Assembly (NCBI GenBank): GCA_020442665.1
Contig: JAGRJP010000008.1
Span: 1-36,351, forward strand
Length of the DNA stretch: 36,351 nt
Source of the DNA: Lysobacterales bacterium
GTDB lineage: Bacteria; Pseudomonadota; Gammaproteobacteria; Xanthomonadales; Marinicellaceae
Reading direction: 5' to 3'
The position numbers were made by a program, and so were the translations under genes. The notes under the pieces are model-generated. The model did not search any database. It saw only the letters and a list, made by a program, of their open reading frames with translations, and was not told the DNA's origin. This document shows positions 9,801-16,143 of this stretch, piece after piece (the stretch's first letter is position 1; each line of letters begins with the position of its first letter).

Positions 9801-11341
9801 CAAACGGTCCAGTTAAAATCAACCAAACCTTCCGCGCTGGTAATAGCCTGTAAGGTAAAAGTAGTATTTGCAGGGGTATTCCAGTCCACATCGAAAGAAT
9901 ATATATCAAGACTATCATTTGCCGGTGATGGGTTAAAATAACCATCTTGAGCATCTCTGATAGTATAAAAATATCCAGGTTCATCTGCCGGAGGCGGAAG
10001 AGCTCCATCATTATCAGCAGGAACAAGAAGGTTTTGAAAGCTTTGAAAATATTGAGATGTACGAGCAGGATTTCCAAGCAACATGTTTTCTCTGTCCATA
10101 GCATAAACATCATACTGGTTAGCAGCACCCGAGTTTGTTCCCATAAAGTATGCATTGTTATTCGTTGCCGGCCACACACCGAGTTTGTAATAATCCGGAA
10201 ACCGCTGTGTGACCAGAGAGTATAAATAATATGAACCGGTAGGGTCATTTGTTTGAGATACAGCAAAGCATACTTGTTCAGGAGAGCCTCCGACAGCGAA
10301 CTGGGTTAAGACCCAACGATCGGCCTGTTCATCATACAAAGCAATAGCATCTCCAGAGTTGTCGGACTCACAACGACCACCAAACCCAGACCATAAAGTA
10401 TTGGTATTAAAAGGACCTGCCAGAGACGTTCCGTCTTTAGCAAAAACTTGTGTTGTAGAGTTAACTTGTTGAACATAGTGATTGGGCCCTACAGCACCCT
10501 CGGTATCAGGAGGTAAATATCCGCTTATATTAGGCATTCCCTGAAACCCTCCAGAGGGAGTGGGAGTTTGTAGTGAGCCTGCGAATACATTCTGTGATTT
10601 TATAGCCAGAATATCGTCATGTGTTGGGGCTATAGTACCGAATCTGCGACCTCTTTCGTCATAAAGGTTTTCATGACGAGGCCTGTTCACTTCCTGTGAG
10701 TCATCAAACGGTTGTATACCAGCTACAGGAAGGTGGGTTACAGGTAAACTGGATTTAGGGCCTATTAAAGGAACTTCATAAGGGTGAGAAATCACATTTT
10801 TAGCAGAAATATATATATCAGATGAAAGAGTTGCAGCTTGAAAAGAGGATACAGTAGAACGTCTTTTATAACCTTTCCAATGAGAGCCATCATCACCGGA
10901 CTTTTTGCCTTGTAAAAATGCTGAAGACTCCTGAGAGTGACCGGCAGGAAGAATACCAACTTTAGGATATAATGCCTTGCCATCAACAACAACCTGCATT
11001 TCAACAGCGGGGTTGTTTGCAAAAAAAGCCTGCAACGACTTAAATTCTGAGTCTCTATCTCTTTTCCCAGACCCCAAAGAGAGTTTTGCTGTGTTATCTT
11101 CTATCGAAACTTTTTTGAATGATTCAGAATAACTGCTACCTTGACTACCTTTTGCAAAATATTTAACTAAGACTTTGTGTTTCTTTTGACTTGAAAAATT
11201 TTGCTTTTCAGAAAAAATGGCGTTGTATTCCAGAGTTTTCGGAAAGTGTTTTAATTCATTGAGAACACCCTCATTTTGACTGCTCGCAGCAAAAGAAGTG
11301 AAGACCAAAAAAGATAAAAAAAGACGAGTGCTGTGTTTCAT
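3848..11341 (-). CDS. Giant exported multidomain protein with C-terminal C25 (gingipain-type) cysteine peptidase
   Basis: Predicted secreted protease of 2497 residues. Visible order: signal peptide (MKHSTRLFLSFLVFTSFAASS); unassigned N-terminal part; a repeat/propeller-like region about 260-700 with the motif PPDTEGAVGPNHYVQ; Ig-like segment about 700-800; fibronectin-type domain about 811-900; P/Homo-B domain about 905-1058; Ig-like spacers; second fibronectin-type domain about 1258-1350 and second P domain about 1357-1505; GEVED domain about 1517-1667, rich in Asp (DDDDNDDDG); linker; C25 peptidase about 2157-2497. The putative catalytic pair is His2368 in YFGHSG and Cys2402 in FGCWNN. I chose the ATG at 11341 because AGGGAG lies about 8 nt upstream and the signal peptide begins there; the GTG at 11359 lies within the ribosome-binding site region. 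It ends right after the peptidase, with no recognisable C-terminal sorting tail. It is a single gene, convergent with the symporter operon. Confidence 0.88.
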   Translation of the reverse strand: MKHSTRLFLSFLVFTSFAASSQNEGVLNELKHFPKTLEYNAIFSEKQNFSSQKKHKVLVKYFAKGSQGSSYSESFKKVSIEDNTAKLSLGSGKRDRDSEFKSLQAFFANNPAVEMQVVVDGKALYPKVGILPAGHSQESSAFLQGKKSGDDGSHWKGYKRRSTVSSFQAATLSSDIYISAKNVISHPYEVPLIGPKSSLPVTHLPVAGIQPFDDSQEVNRPRHENLYDERGRRFGTIAPTHDDILAIKSQNVFAGSLQTPTPSGGFQGMPNISGYLPPDTEGAVGPNHYVQQVNSTTQVFAKDGTSLAGPFNTNTLWSGFGGRCESDNSGDAIALYDEQADRWVLTQFAVGGSPEQVCFAVSQTNDPTGSYYLYSLVTQRFPDYYKLGVWPATNNNAYFMGTNSGAANQYDVYAMDRENMLLGNPARTSQYFQSFQNLLVPADNDGALPPPADEPGYFYTIRDAQDGYFNPSPANDSLDIYSFDVDWNTPANTTFTLQAITSAEGLVDFNWTVCGFFVGNCIPQLGSTTLIDSNSWWPQQRFQYRNFGIYGSLVGVWGVNAVASPGKHTAPRWFELRKHTYDTGWNIRQQGTYAPDSTHRFSPSIAMDESQNIGVGYSVTSSSIYPSIRYTVHDNDLDDLGEMESEATMFNGLSAQTHSSGRWGDYASMDVDPSDNCTFWFTTEYIESNNWKTYIGSFKLPGCKEHNILLFDDYSTEHDINVCKVDNTTDYDLAISYDFNTPTTMSVSGCPSGANCNFSASPITYPSITTLQFTNLSAASSGAHILTVTATDGGSKTDTETLTLNLFDTLASSPTLSTPANDSFAGSRTPNLSWASLSGAQSYVVEVDDDPLFGSVDFTTVVSGLSATSGTLATESCYYWRVKPANLCGTGSASTAFRFYTPGVQTLAPIASTDVPITIPTTATPVDHLSTLNVAGVGVINDINLLNLDITHSYVGDLEVVLTSPQGTSVILMSQADNNLCGGNNNIDISLDDEGSGAAWPCSPTGNGGTYQPTNPLSAFDGESADGVWTLNVKDPYNQDGGSINGWRLEFESFVDTGNHCPPGFTVGGTVSGLLGSGLVLQNNGGDDLAIAADGSFTFSTYLDDLDPYSVTVLTQPGSPNQTCSVTNGSGSISGNNITNVTVTCVTDPGISFSGTNLSQDVCVNPGPTAITPVTLTTAALGGYSNNVNLAFNPALPVGISGGFSLNNFVPAAAPGTDSILNLSVDNTASAGLNTITVEASGTGAVTKSVDVNLNVIFPISAPTLSSPTDGSTGIAINTSFSWTAVSGASSYDIDIATDPAFSNIVSSANVGTNSYTPGASLSDSTVYYWRVRANDSCGSTDYAMAAFETVGGAGVATDTFCSAANLNLTIPDNDPNGVDNILNIATTGTITDINISVDISHTWVGDLIVGVTSPATTSVDVIDRPGYPSSGSGCSRDNIDTVLDDESATPVESVCPNTNPTIGAGPFSPNNPLSAFDSEALNGNWTMNVSDNDNIIQGTLNQWCVIATYDTGATLLPADYGDLASSYGIAKHEGGGTARLGSNWTADTGFAQDDDDNDDDGITASGNWEIGSATAKMNIVSSTDGYVACWFDWNNDGVFDNGTEKSIAQDINADPQINEITVSIPGTSTFGQNGDDFLETRCRFYSAEPVLATESPTGTASSGEVEDYRFGADQLTPITLSYSKALSSASGTSIDFSTTTETGVVGFNLYGLVNNSWKKLNNSVVGAKGLNSLKPHHYSISSTMKGVEQYQIEELKTDGTKAKYGPFQVNHAYGKLPQVTPINWAQISNNSETLQQSRQTLLAQSFDFIKLKVRSEGLQRITYEDLLSAGVDWNGVAASDISVSFENKAVARKVSDSTFAPDSYIDFIGKPADSLYTDENVYILKLDSSLAKAPVNNTSLVTVDPDAYYMSEASVTEDLKYSFASPANSPWYNTSMLVYQTTGNWSFPLALPSLLNNGVDAELEYSAWGGTAWDSFNPDHHLQVSINNNVVSNIYTDGVKVFGDTISLTHSQIQGSNSLNFIMPADTGADYDLVLLDYFRLKYPSEIVAVNDGLAFVPIVTNGVSADIIFQNGFEVGQSLGFVAKGFSADDLYAYSTNGSEMYEFPNAVIAFDNGGYNLSLPYVENSKYYVGSNSNVSAPEIELSTASSIDLSQQYDYLVISHPDFISGLAPLVSSHQNNGLNVLVVNVEDVYALYSNFRKDARGIQSFIKDAYNNSNISAVMLVGSDSYDYKDNLGLGSISFIPTMYYQTDSLISYAPVDSLFADVDSDLIPDLAIGRLPVRTVSELQNMINKMFSYNSRAYTNTAIFASDRDSSFEQHSNAMLSSLPGSWSSTSAYIGDIELTDAQQALFNNINSGVSITNYFGHSGPSTWSFEHLFDNDDVLALNNTGKPTLVNQFGCWNNYFVLPTFNTMSHSFMSLENKGAVAVLGSSTLAESGHEAIFGNLLLPYMTTSGITVGESILYSKQAMAANHPDYYDILLGWTLLGDPMMKVSN

Positions 11342-11574
11342 AATAAATCTCCCTGACACCTTGTATTGCCAAGCTAAAAAAACTGTTTGTGTATTTTAGC
11401 AGTATCTAATATGCAAATGATAAAGCAATTCGGGAAAAAAAAGTGCCGATAAAAGTAAATTTTTGAAACAAAAGTAGGTTTATGGTTGTTTTTTTGCAAA
11501 AAAACTTTTTGTGACAAATAAAAGTAAGTTCGTTTCGTGGTTTATAAAGCTGGAAAGAACACAGGTTTTAATTT

Positions 11575-12987
11575 ATGCTATTGCGAAAAAACAATCAAAT
11601 GCAAGCAAAACAAAGCTCTTTACCTCATGCCATTCTCGTTTTCACCATGCTTGTGGTGATGATTTCGGTTGGCTTCTTCAAGATGCAAATATCTTTGCAT
11701 ATTGTCCTCTATTTTGTGCTGATTTGGGCAGCGTTAAATGCCAGAATGCTGGGATATAGTTTTGGCGACATTCGCCGCATGATGAAAGAAAGTATTTCTC
11801 GGTCACTTTCAGCAATCTATGTGTTTTTACTGATTGGAATGGTGATTGCTTCATTTATGAAAAGCGGAACCGTTGTTGCTTTGATTTATTACGGGCTAGA
11901 CTGGATTACTGCGCAATGGTTTTTACCTGTTGGGTTGATTTTATGTTGTTTGATGTCTCTGGCAACAGGAACATCATGGGGAACCGTCGGAACACTGGGT
12001 GTGGTGTTTATTGGTATTGGCTCGGTATTGAATATTCCGTTGCCCTTGGTTGCCGGGATGATAATTTCCGGAGCGACTTTTGGAGACAAGTTATCGCCGG
12101 TTTCTGATACTACCAATCTGGCAGCCATGAGCAGCGATACCGACTTGTATGATCACATTCACTCCATGCTTTATACAACAATTCCGACGTTTGTTTTGGT
12201 TTTTGTGATATTTGCCTACATGGGTTATAACTCCGATCAAGCGACCTCCTTTGAACAAATCAAACAAACTCAGGATGTTCTGGCGGCCAATTTCAAATTA
12301 AATCCTTTTGTGACTTTTTTACCTTTGCTGGTTTTGTTTGTTATGAGTATCAAGCGTTTTGCTCCGGAAGTGACAATGACTGCCAGCATAATAGTCGCTA
12401 CAATGATTGCCATACTTTATCAACAAAAGGACGTTGTTGAAGTCACCAATGCTTTATGGGAAAACACCAAAGGAAACACCGAGTCTGAAATGATTAATGA
12501 CTTGATTGGCAGAGGCGGTCTTTATTCGATGGCGTGGACGCTTTTATTATCAATCATGGCGATCGCCATGGGTGGAATTCTGCATGGTGCCGGGTTCTTA
12601 ACAGTGTTGTTAAAAGGAATTATAAAAACTATCAAACGAACCGGAAGTTTAATCTCTGCAACCATCGCAACCGGATTTGTAGGAAATTTGTCAATGGGCG
12701 AAACCTACATAGTGATCATTTTAAACAGCCAACTTTACAAAAAAGCCTATCAAGCGAAAAACATCAAAACTTCAGTGCTATCACGATCGGTCGAGGAAGG
12801 TTCTACTTTAACAACGGCTTTAATTCCTTGGAGCACAACCAGTATTTTTTATGCAAAAACACTGGAAGTAGCAACCATGGACTACGCACCGTATGCGCTG
12901 TTAAATTATCTCAACCCAATTCTGGCAATGGTGTTTGCCTACTTGGGAATCGCTGTCTTTAAGGAAAATAATCCGACTAGAGACTAG
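11575..12987 (+). CDS. nhaC: NhaC-type Na+/H+ antiporter
   Basis: Inner-membrane antiporter of the NhaC family (ion transporter superfamily), expected to exchange Na+ for H+ in pH and sodium homeostasis. It has 470 residues with about 11 hydrophobic segments. Recognisable family stretches include SLATGTSWGTVGTLGVVFIG and GMIISGATFGDKLSPVSDTTNLAA in the N-terminal half, the latter with Asp residues that are conserved in the family, and GGILHGAGFL and GSTLTTALIPWSTTS in the C-terminal half. The start at 11575 has a weak AGG about 10 nt upstream; an ATG at 11599 (MQAKQ) is an alternative that loses eight residues. The 233-bp gap to the divergent peptidase gene is very AT-rich and should hold both promoters. 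The 3' end overlaps the convergent ypfJ-like gene by 11 bp. Confidence 0.9.
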   Translation: MLLRKNNQMQAKQSSLPHAILVFTMLVVMISVGFFKMQISLHIVLYFVLIWAALNARMLGYSFGDIRRMMKESISRSLSAIYVFLLIGMVIASFMKSGTVVALIYYGLDWITAQWFLPVGLILCCLMSLATGTSWGTVGTLGVVFIGIGSVLNIPLPLVAGMIISGATFGDKLSPVSDTTNLAAMSSDTDLYDHIHSMLYTTIPTFVLVFVIFAYMGYNSDQATSFEQIKQTQDVLAANFKLNPFVTFLPLLVLFVMSIKRFAPEVTMTASIIVATMIAILYQQKDVVEVTNALWENTKGNTESEMINDLIGRGGLYSMAWTLLLSIMAIAMGGILHGAGFLTVLLKGIIKTIKRTGSLISATIATGFVGNLSMGETYIVIILNSQLYKKAYQAKNIKTSVLSRSVEEGSTLTTALIPWSTTSIFYAKTLEVATMDYAPYALLNYLNPILAMVFAYLGIAVFKENNPTRD

Positions 12988-13828
12988 CAAAGGTGTCGCA
13001 TTGACCAATATCGCCGGTTTGCATGCCTTTTTTCAACCAATGAACCCGTTGAGCAGAAGAACCATGCGTGAAGGACTCGACATTCACTCTTTGTCCGGCA
13101 TTTTTCTGCAAGGTATCGTCACCAATCGAAGCTGCTGCCTGCAAACCTTCTTCAACATCACCCTCTTCCAACCAGCGTTTTTGATTGTGAGAAAGAGCCG
13201 CCCAAACACCGGCATAACAATCAGCTTGTAACTCCAGTTTAACCAGATATTGATTAGCATTTCTGGGGTCTTGTTGTTGCATCTGGCGCATTTTTCGTTC
13301 CGTTCCGGTGATGTTCTGAATATGATGTCCCACCTCATGAGCAATCACATAAGCCTGAGCAAAATCACCCGGAGCGCCCATGCGTCTCAATTGTTGGAAA
13401 AAACTGAGAGCTAAATAAAGTTTATGATCTCCCGGACAATAAAAAGGCCCGGTTCTTTCAGAATTAACCCCGCAAGCAGACTGAACATTGCCATTGAACA
13501 TCACCATTGACGGTGTTTGATATTTTGATCCTCTTCTTTGAAACTCTGCATTCCAGGCATCTTCCGTGGAAGCCAATATGGTTTTGGCAAAGTCAGCTAA
13601 CTCTTTTTCCGCCGCCGACTGCTGAACAGGGCCGCTTGACGTTGAAGCGCTCTGTTGTTGAGAACCACCAACCATTTGCAATAAAGCCAAGGGATTCTTT
13701 CCGGTGATTACAGAAATGACGATAACAACCACAATCGTTAAAACGCTCATCTTGCCACCGGCACGAACCATGCCACCGCCTCTTCTGTCTTCTACATTGC
13801 TACTTTGTCTCTGACCTTTCCAACGCAT
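12977..13828 (-). CDS. ypfJ: YpfJ-like neutral zinc metallopeptidase (membrane-anchored)
   Basis: Putative zinc metallopeptidase of the YpfJ family; the physiological substrate is not established. The 283 residues begin MRWKGQRQSSNVEDRRG, the usual family opening. One transmembrane segment lies at about 27-42, then a low-complexity Ser/Gln linker (about 56-72), then the catalytic domain with the HExxH motif HEVGH at 164-168. Conserved-looking features include CGVNSERTGPFYCPGDHKLYL and LELQADCYAGVWA, the latter with the likely third zinc ligand region. I chose the ATG at 13828, with GGA about 8 nt upstream; the TTG at 13840 overlaps that ribosome-binding site. Tail-to-tail with nhaC with 11 bp overlap. 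Confidence 0.92.
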   Translation of the reverse strand: MRWKGQRQSSNVEDRRGGGMVRAGGKMSVLTIVVVIVISVITGKNPLALLQMVGGSQQQSASTSSGPVQQSAAEKELADFAKTILASTEDAWNAEFQRRGSKYQTPSMVMFNGNVQSACGVNSERTGPFYCPGDHKLYLALSFFQQLRRMGAPGDFAQAYVIAHEVGHHIQNITGTERKMRQMQQQDPRNANQYLVKLELQADCYAGVWAALSHNQKRWLEEGDVEEGLQAAASIGDDTLQKNAGQRVNVESFTHGSSAQRVHWLKKGMQTGDIGQCDTFASL

Positions 13829-14010
13829 CGTTTTTTCCAAAAAATAAATCGACGATTACTTTATCACAAATTTATAAAAACAAAAATTAACTATTGTTAA
13901 AACAGACTCACAAAGAAATTAAAAAAAGATCATACTAAGCATGACCAAAGTATCTCATCTATATAAAAACATCGTCATACTACGTTTTATTTAACATCTT
14001 CAAAACCCAC

Positions 14011-14099
14011 CGTCATGCTGAATTTATTTCAGTATCTCCTAAATTTTCATTGTTTTTATTTGAAATTCGAAATAACCTCTCCTCTTGAGAGGAGATACA
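14011..14099 (+). repeat. Mosaic intergenic repeat unit, copy 1 (modules C and B)
   Basis: Module C (14011-14040) reads CGTCATGCTGAA...TTCAG...ATCTCCT and forms a short hairpin. It is matched at 29 of 30 positions by the reverse complement of 16202-16231. Module B (14079-14099) contains CTCCTCTTGAGAGGAG (7-bp stem, 2-nt loop) plus ATACA, and is identical to 14509-14529 and to the reverse complement of 16144-16164. About 38 AT-rich bases join C to B, and this linker is also partly conserved between copies. Short open frames here have no coding character. Confidence 0.85.
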
Positions 14100-14114
14100 A
14101 AGGTCTGTTTTCAT

Positions 14115-14293
14115 GTTACTTTGTTGCCACCCAACAAAGTAACCAAAAAAGGGTGCCCCGAACTCTCAGCCGATGGCTTCCCTCCCTATTTTCTCAAATT
14201 TGGCGTTTGCAAAAACTCGCATTGCAAGCAATGCTCTGACACTTGCAAACATATTTCCAAATTTTCAAAAATATCTCGGTGAGAGTTAAGGGG
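14115..14293 (+). repeat. Hairpin element with terminal inverted repeats, copy 1
   Basis: Two parts. 14115-14143 is a perfect 12-bp stem (GTTACTTTGTTG / CAACAAAGTAAC) with a 5-nt loop. 14156-14293 is a 138-bp element whose ends are imperfect inverted repeats (CCCCGAACTCTCAGCCGA and the complement of CGGTGAGAGTTAAGGGG). Nested complementary segments inside it (ATTTTCTCAAATTTGG with CCAAATTTTCAAAAAT; GTTTGC with GCAAAC; GCATTGC with GCAATGC) would let almost the whole element fold as one long imperfect hairpin. A second copy lies inverted at 16252-16390, about 90% identical by eye. It encodes nothing convincing; MITE-like in form, with no transposase in the window. Confidence 0.85.
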
Positions 14294-14299
14294 AGTTTT

Positions 14300-14400
14300 T
14301 GTCATTCTCAACTTGATTGGGACCAAATGGCAGGACAGCCATTTTGCCACGCGAAGCGACCCGGAGGGCTCGAAGCAGGAGCGGAGAGACAATCTAAAAA
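14300..14400 (+). repeat. Intergenic repeat of the GTCAT... type with GC-rich tail
   Basis: Starts TGTCATTCTCAACTTGATTG and continues through ATGGC...GCCAT-type complementary segments to CGAAGCGACCCGGAGGGC and GAGCGGAGAGACAATC. Its base composition is clearly richer in GC than its surroundings. It resembles the short palindromic repeats scattered between genes in many proteobacterial genomes. No copy of this particular version occurs elsewhere in the window, so the call rests on form and position directly after the hairpin element. Confidence 0.5.
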
Positions 14401-14403
14401 CAT

Positions 14404-14600
14404 CGTAATGCTGGACTTAATTTCAGCATCTCCTTAGCCACCGTCTTGCCTGCGAAGGCAGGCATCTCTTCAAACCATCGTGATTTCAATTGATACTCGT
14501 AAAAACTTCTCCTCTTGAGAGGAGATACAGATGTGTGTTCTCTATATCAAAACCAACCACCGTCATCTCGACTAAGCGAAGCGCATGGAGAGATCTCGTT
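14404..14600 (+). repeat. Mosaic intergenic repeat cluster (C-like, D, B and E modules)
   Basis: Contains in order: a diverged C module (14404-14434, CGTAATGCTGG...CAGCATCTCCT); a palindromic module near 14442-14468 (GCCTGCGAAGGCAGGC core, ending ATCTC); a B unit with its left flank (14479-14529), the 21-bp core identical to the other two copies; and 14561-14596, beginning CGTCATCTCGACTAAGCGAA and ending GAGATCTC. Each module runs from a CGTCAT-like start to an ATCTC-like end around a different inverted repeat. 14600-14760 is AT-rich and unassigned except for GCGTATATT near 14707, which echoes the cassette-edge repeat at 14764. Confidence 0.75.
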
Positions 14601-14763
14601 AATATCATAAACATTTCTATAGCGTTTCTCTCAATCTCATACTAGAATAAAGAAATCCCAACCACTCTTATCAAATTTCAACTCAAAAGTCTGGTTAGGG
14701 AGCCGGGCGTATATTCTTTATAAAACTGTAATATATGTATTTTTGTAATTCTTGGTATGCGTA

Positions 14764-14794
14764 ATTGCGTATATTAAGATGTTGTGCTTAATTA
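14764..14794 (+). repeat. Left arm of inverted repeat framing the Mrr-type gene
   Basis: Reads ATTGCGTATA, then 7 variable bases, then GTTGTGCTTA and ATTA. The reverse complement of 16058-16087 gives ATTGCGTATA, 6 variable bases, GTTGTGCTTA and GTTA, so two 10-bp blocks are identical. The arm ends 9 bases before the ATG of the nuclease gene and the other arm begins in its stop codon. This is the boundary expected of a one-gene insertion, though no target-site duplication is obvious. Confidence 0.75.
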
Positions 14795-14803
14795 AAAAAG
14801 AAC

Positions 14804-16060
14804 ATGAAGAAATTGTCATTCAAGGAAGCAGCTATTAAGATATTAAAGGAAGCAGAAGAACCGCTTTCAGCAAAAGAAATTACTGAAATTGCCTTGGATG
14901 AGGAGTTAATCGAAACTTCAGGAGCAACTCCGGATGCTACAATGGCTGCTCAACTTTATACGGATATCAGTAACAATACCTCTTCTAAATTCAAAAAAGT
15001 GGGAAGAGGCATGTTCGCTTTAAAGAAGCAGACAGAATCAGCAAAATCACCACTATTGGCAATTCAGAACCAGAACGAATTGGTCAAGAAGAAATTGATT
15101 GAAAAGATTCAAGAAATGGATCCTTTTCAATTCGAATATTTAACTGCTGAATTATTACGCAAAATTGGTTACGAGAATGTAGATGTTACCAAACGTAGTG
15201 GAGACAAAGGAATTGATGTAGTCGGAAACCTGACAGTTGGAGGACTGACTAATGTTAAAACCGTCATCCAAGTCAAGCGATATAAAACAGGGAACAACAT
15301 CTCTGGCAAATACATCACTCAATTAAGAGGAAGTGCTGAAGTTGACCAAAGGGGATTGATTATCACTACATCTGATTTTACAAAAGATGCTATCAATGAA
15401 TCGAAGGCCACTAATAAAATGCCGGTTGCATTGGTGAATGGTGAGAAGTTGATTGATTTACTTTTCAAATACAAGGTTGGTGTTAAAGAAGACATTGTTA
15501 GTGTTTATTCAATAGACACCGAACTTTTTGAAAATGAATTAAGTGATTCTACATTAAAAAGTAGCGAGAACAAAAGTCGTTCTATTTGGCCGTTACCTGG
15601 AGGTGTTTACTCTTATGTTGAGACTCTTAATCAACTTTTAGATCGAATTGTAGAAAAGAAAAGTTCCAGAGTGGATTTAGTTGAATGGTTTGTTAAGTCG
15701 TTTGACAATGTTTCATCAAAGAAAACAGCCAATGGTTATCTAAATGTTCCAAAGAATATGGGGCTGATAGACTTTGAAAATGGTGTGTGTATTCTAACTC
15801 CTGCTGGAAATCAATATCGAAATGAAAAGGACCTTGAATTTCTTTTCCAAACAATTTCAGCAAACATTATGGCCTTTAAGGAAGTACATCAATTTCTGTT
15901 AAGCAGTCCAGAAGCAAAGTCTGAACAAGAGGTACTCGAATATATAGTCGAGAATTTTGATGTAGAATGGAGCACACTAGCACAGGTTAATTTCCGCATG
16001 CTTTGGCTAATTAATATTGGAAAAGTTGAAAAAACTGACAATGGATATAAAGGAAAATAA
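14804..16060 (+). CDS. Mrr-type restriction endonuclease with N-terminal HARE-HTH domain
   Basis: Predicted DNA-cleaving defence enzyme of 418 residues. Residues 1-76 (MKKLSFKEAAIKILKEAEEP...GRGMFALKK) match the HARE-HTH winged-helix module often fused to restriction enzymes. Residues about 95-225 form an Mrr_cat domain of the PD-(D/E)xK fold: PFQFEYLTAELLRKIGY, DKGID at 134-138 and QVK at 156-158 supply the acidic and lysine catalytic positions. Residues about 260-418 look like one or two further winged-helix segments, perhaps for target recognition. Mrr relatives cut modified DNA; specificity here cannot be read. No methyltransferase or partner gene is adjacent, which fits a modification-dependent enzyme. 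No clear Shine-Dalgarno; ATG preceded by AAAAAAGAAC. It is isolated between repeat clusters and framed by inverted repeats, suggesting transfer. Confidence 0.88.
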   Translation: MKKLSFKEAAIKILKEAEEPLSAKEITEIALDEELIETSGATPDATMAAQLYTDISNNTSSKFKKVGRGMFALKKQTESAKSPLLAIQNQNELVKKKLIEKIQEMDPFQFEYLTAELLRKIGYENVDVTKRSGDKGIDVVGNLTVGGLTNVKTVIQVKRYKTGNNISGKYITQLRGSAEVDQRGLIITTSDFTKDAINESKATNKMPVALVNGEKLIDLLFKYKVGVKEDIVSVYSIDTELFENELSDSTLKSSENKSRSIWPLPGGVYSYVETLNQLLDRIVEKKSSRVDLVEWFVKSFDNVSSKKTANGYLNVPKNMGLIDFENGVCILTPAGNQYRNEKDLEFLFQTISANIMAFKEVHQFLLSSPEAKSEQEVLEYIVENFDVEWSTLAQVNFRMLWLINIGKVEKTDNGYKGK

Positions 16061-16087
16061 CTAAGCACAACAACACCTATACGCAAT
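16058..16087 (-). repeat. Right arm of inverted repeat framing the Mrr-type gene
   Basis: Begins with the TAA stop of the nuclease gene, then CTAAGCACAAC, a variable AACACC segment and TATACGCAAT. On the minus strand it matches 14764-14794 in two 10-bp identical blocks. The stop codon being part of the repeat means the element edge and gene end coincide. Confidence 0.75.
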
Positions 16088-16127
16088 GCCCTTCGGGCCG
16101 CAACTACTCATAGCCGAGACCGTTAAT
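16061..16127 (+). other. Candidate folded recombination-site-like sequence after the nuclease gene
   Basis: From GCACAAC (16065-16071) to GTTAATA (16122-16128) the strand can fold: AAC with GTT at the outside, CTAT (16077-16080) with ATAG (16110-16113) in the middle, and GCCC-TTC-GGGC at 16088-16098. The layout recalls an integron attC site, where short outer AAC/GTT boxes surround a variable folded centre. The boxes here do not fit the usual RYYYAAC/GTTRRRY pattern well and no integron integrase is in the window, so this is a structural resemblance only. It could instead act simply as a transcription terminator remnant. Confidence 0.35.
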
Positions 16128-16143
16128 AAAACAAACACACCTC

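Noticed and set aside
9751-10266. 171-codon minus-strand open frame inside the peptidase gene
   Set aside because: Offset frame of the main reading frame; Met/Leu/Ile-rich with no family resemblance.
11342-11359. GTG start for the large peptidase at 11359
   Set aside because: It would overlap the AGGGAG ribosome-binding site and put six residues in front of an otherwise clean signal peptide.
11509-11548. Possible nhaC promoter (TTGTGA and TATAAA)
   Set aside because: The spacing is about 28 bp, far beyond the usable 16-19 bp.
14015-14437. Several overlapping open frames of 64-74 codons on both strands in the first repeat cluster
   Set aside because: They lie entirely in repeat modules and change frame between copies; the translated strings (e.g. 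NQK-type and FPPYFL-type phrases) recur because the DNA repeats do.
14804-16127. A classical integron cassette
   Set aside because: No integrase in the window and the outer boxes do not match RYYYAAC/GTTRRRY; kept only as an attC-like resemblance.
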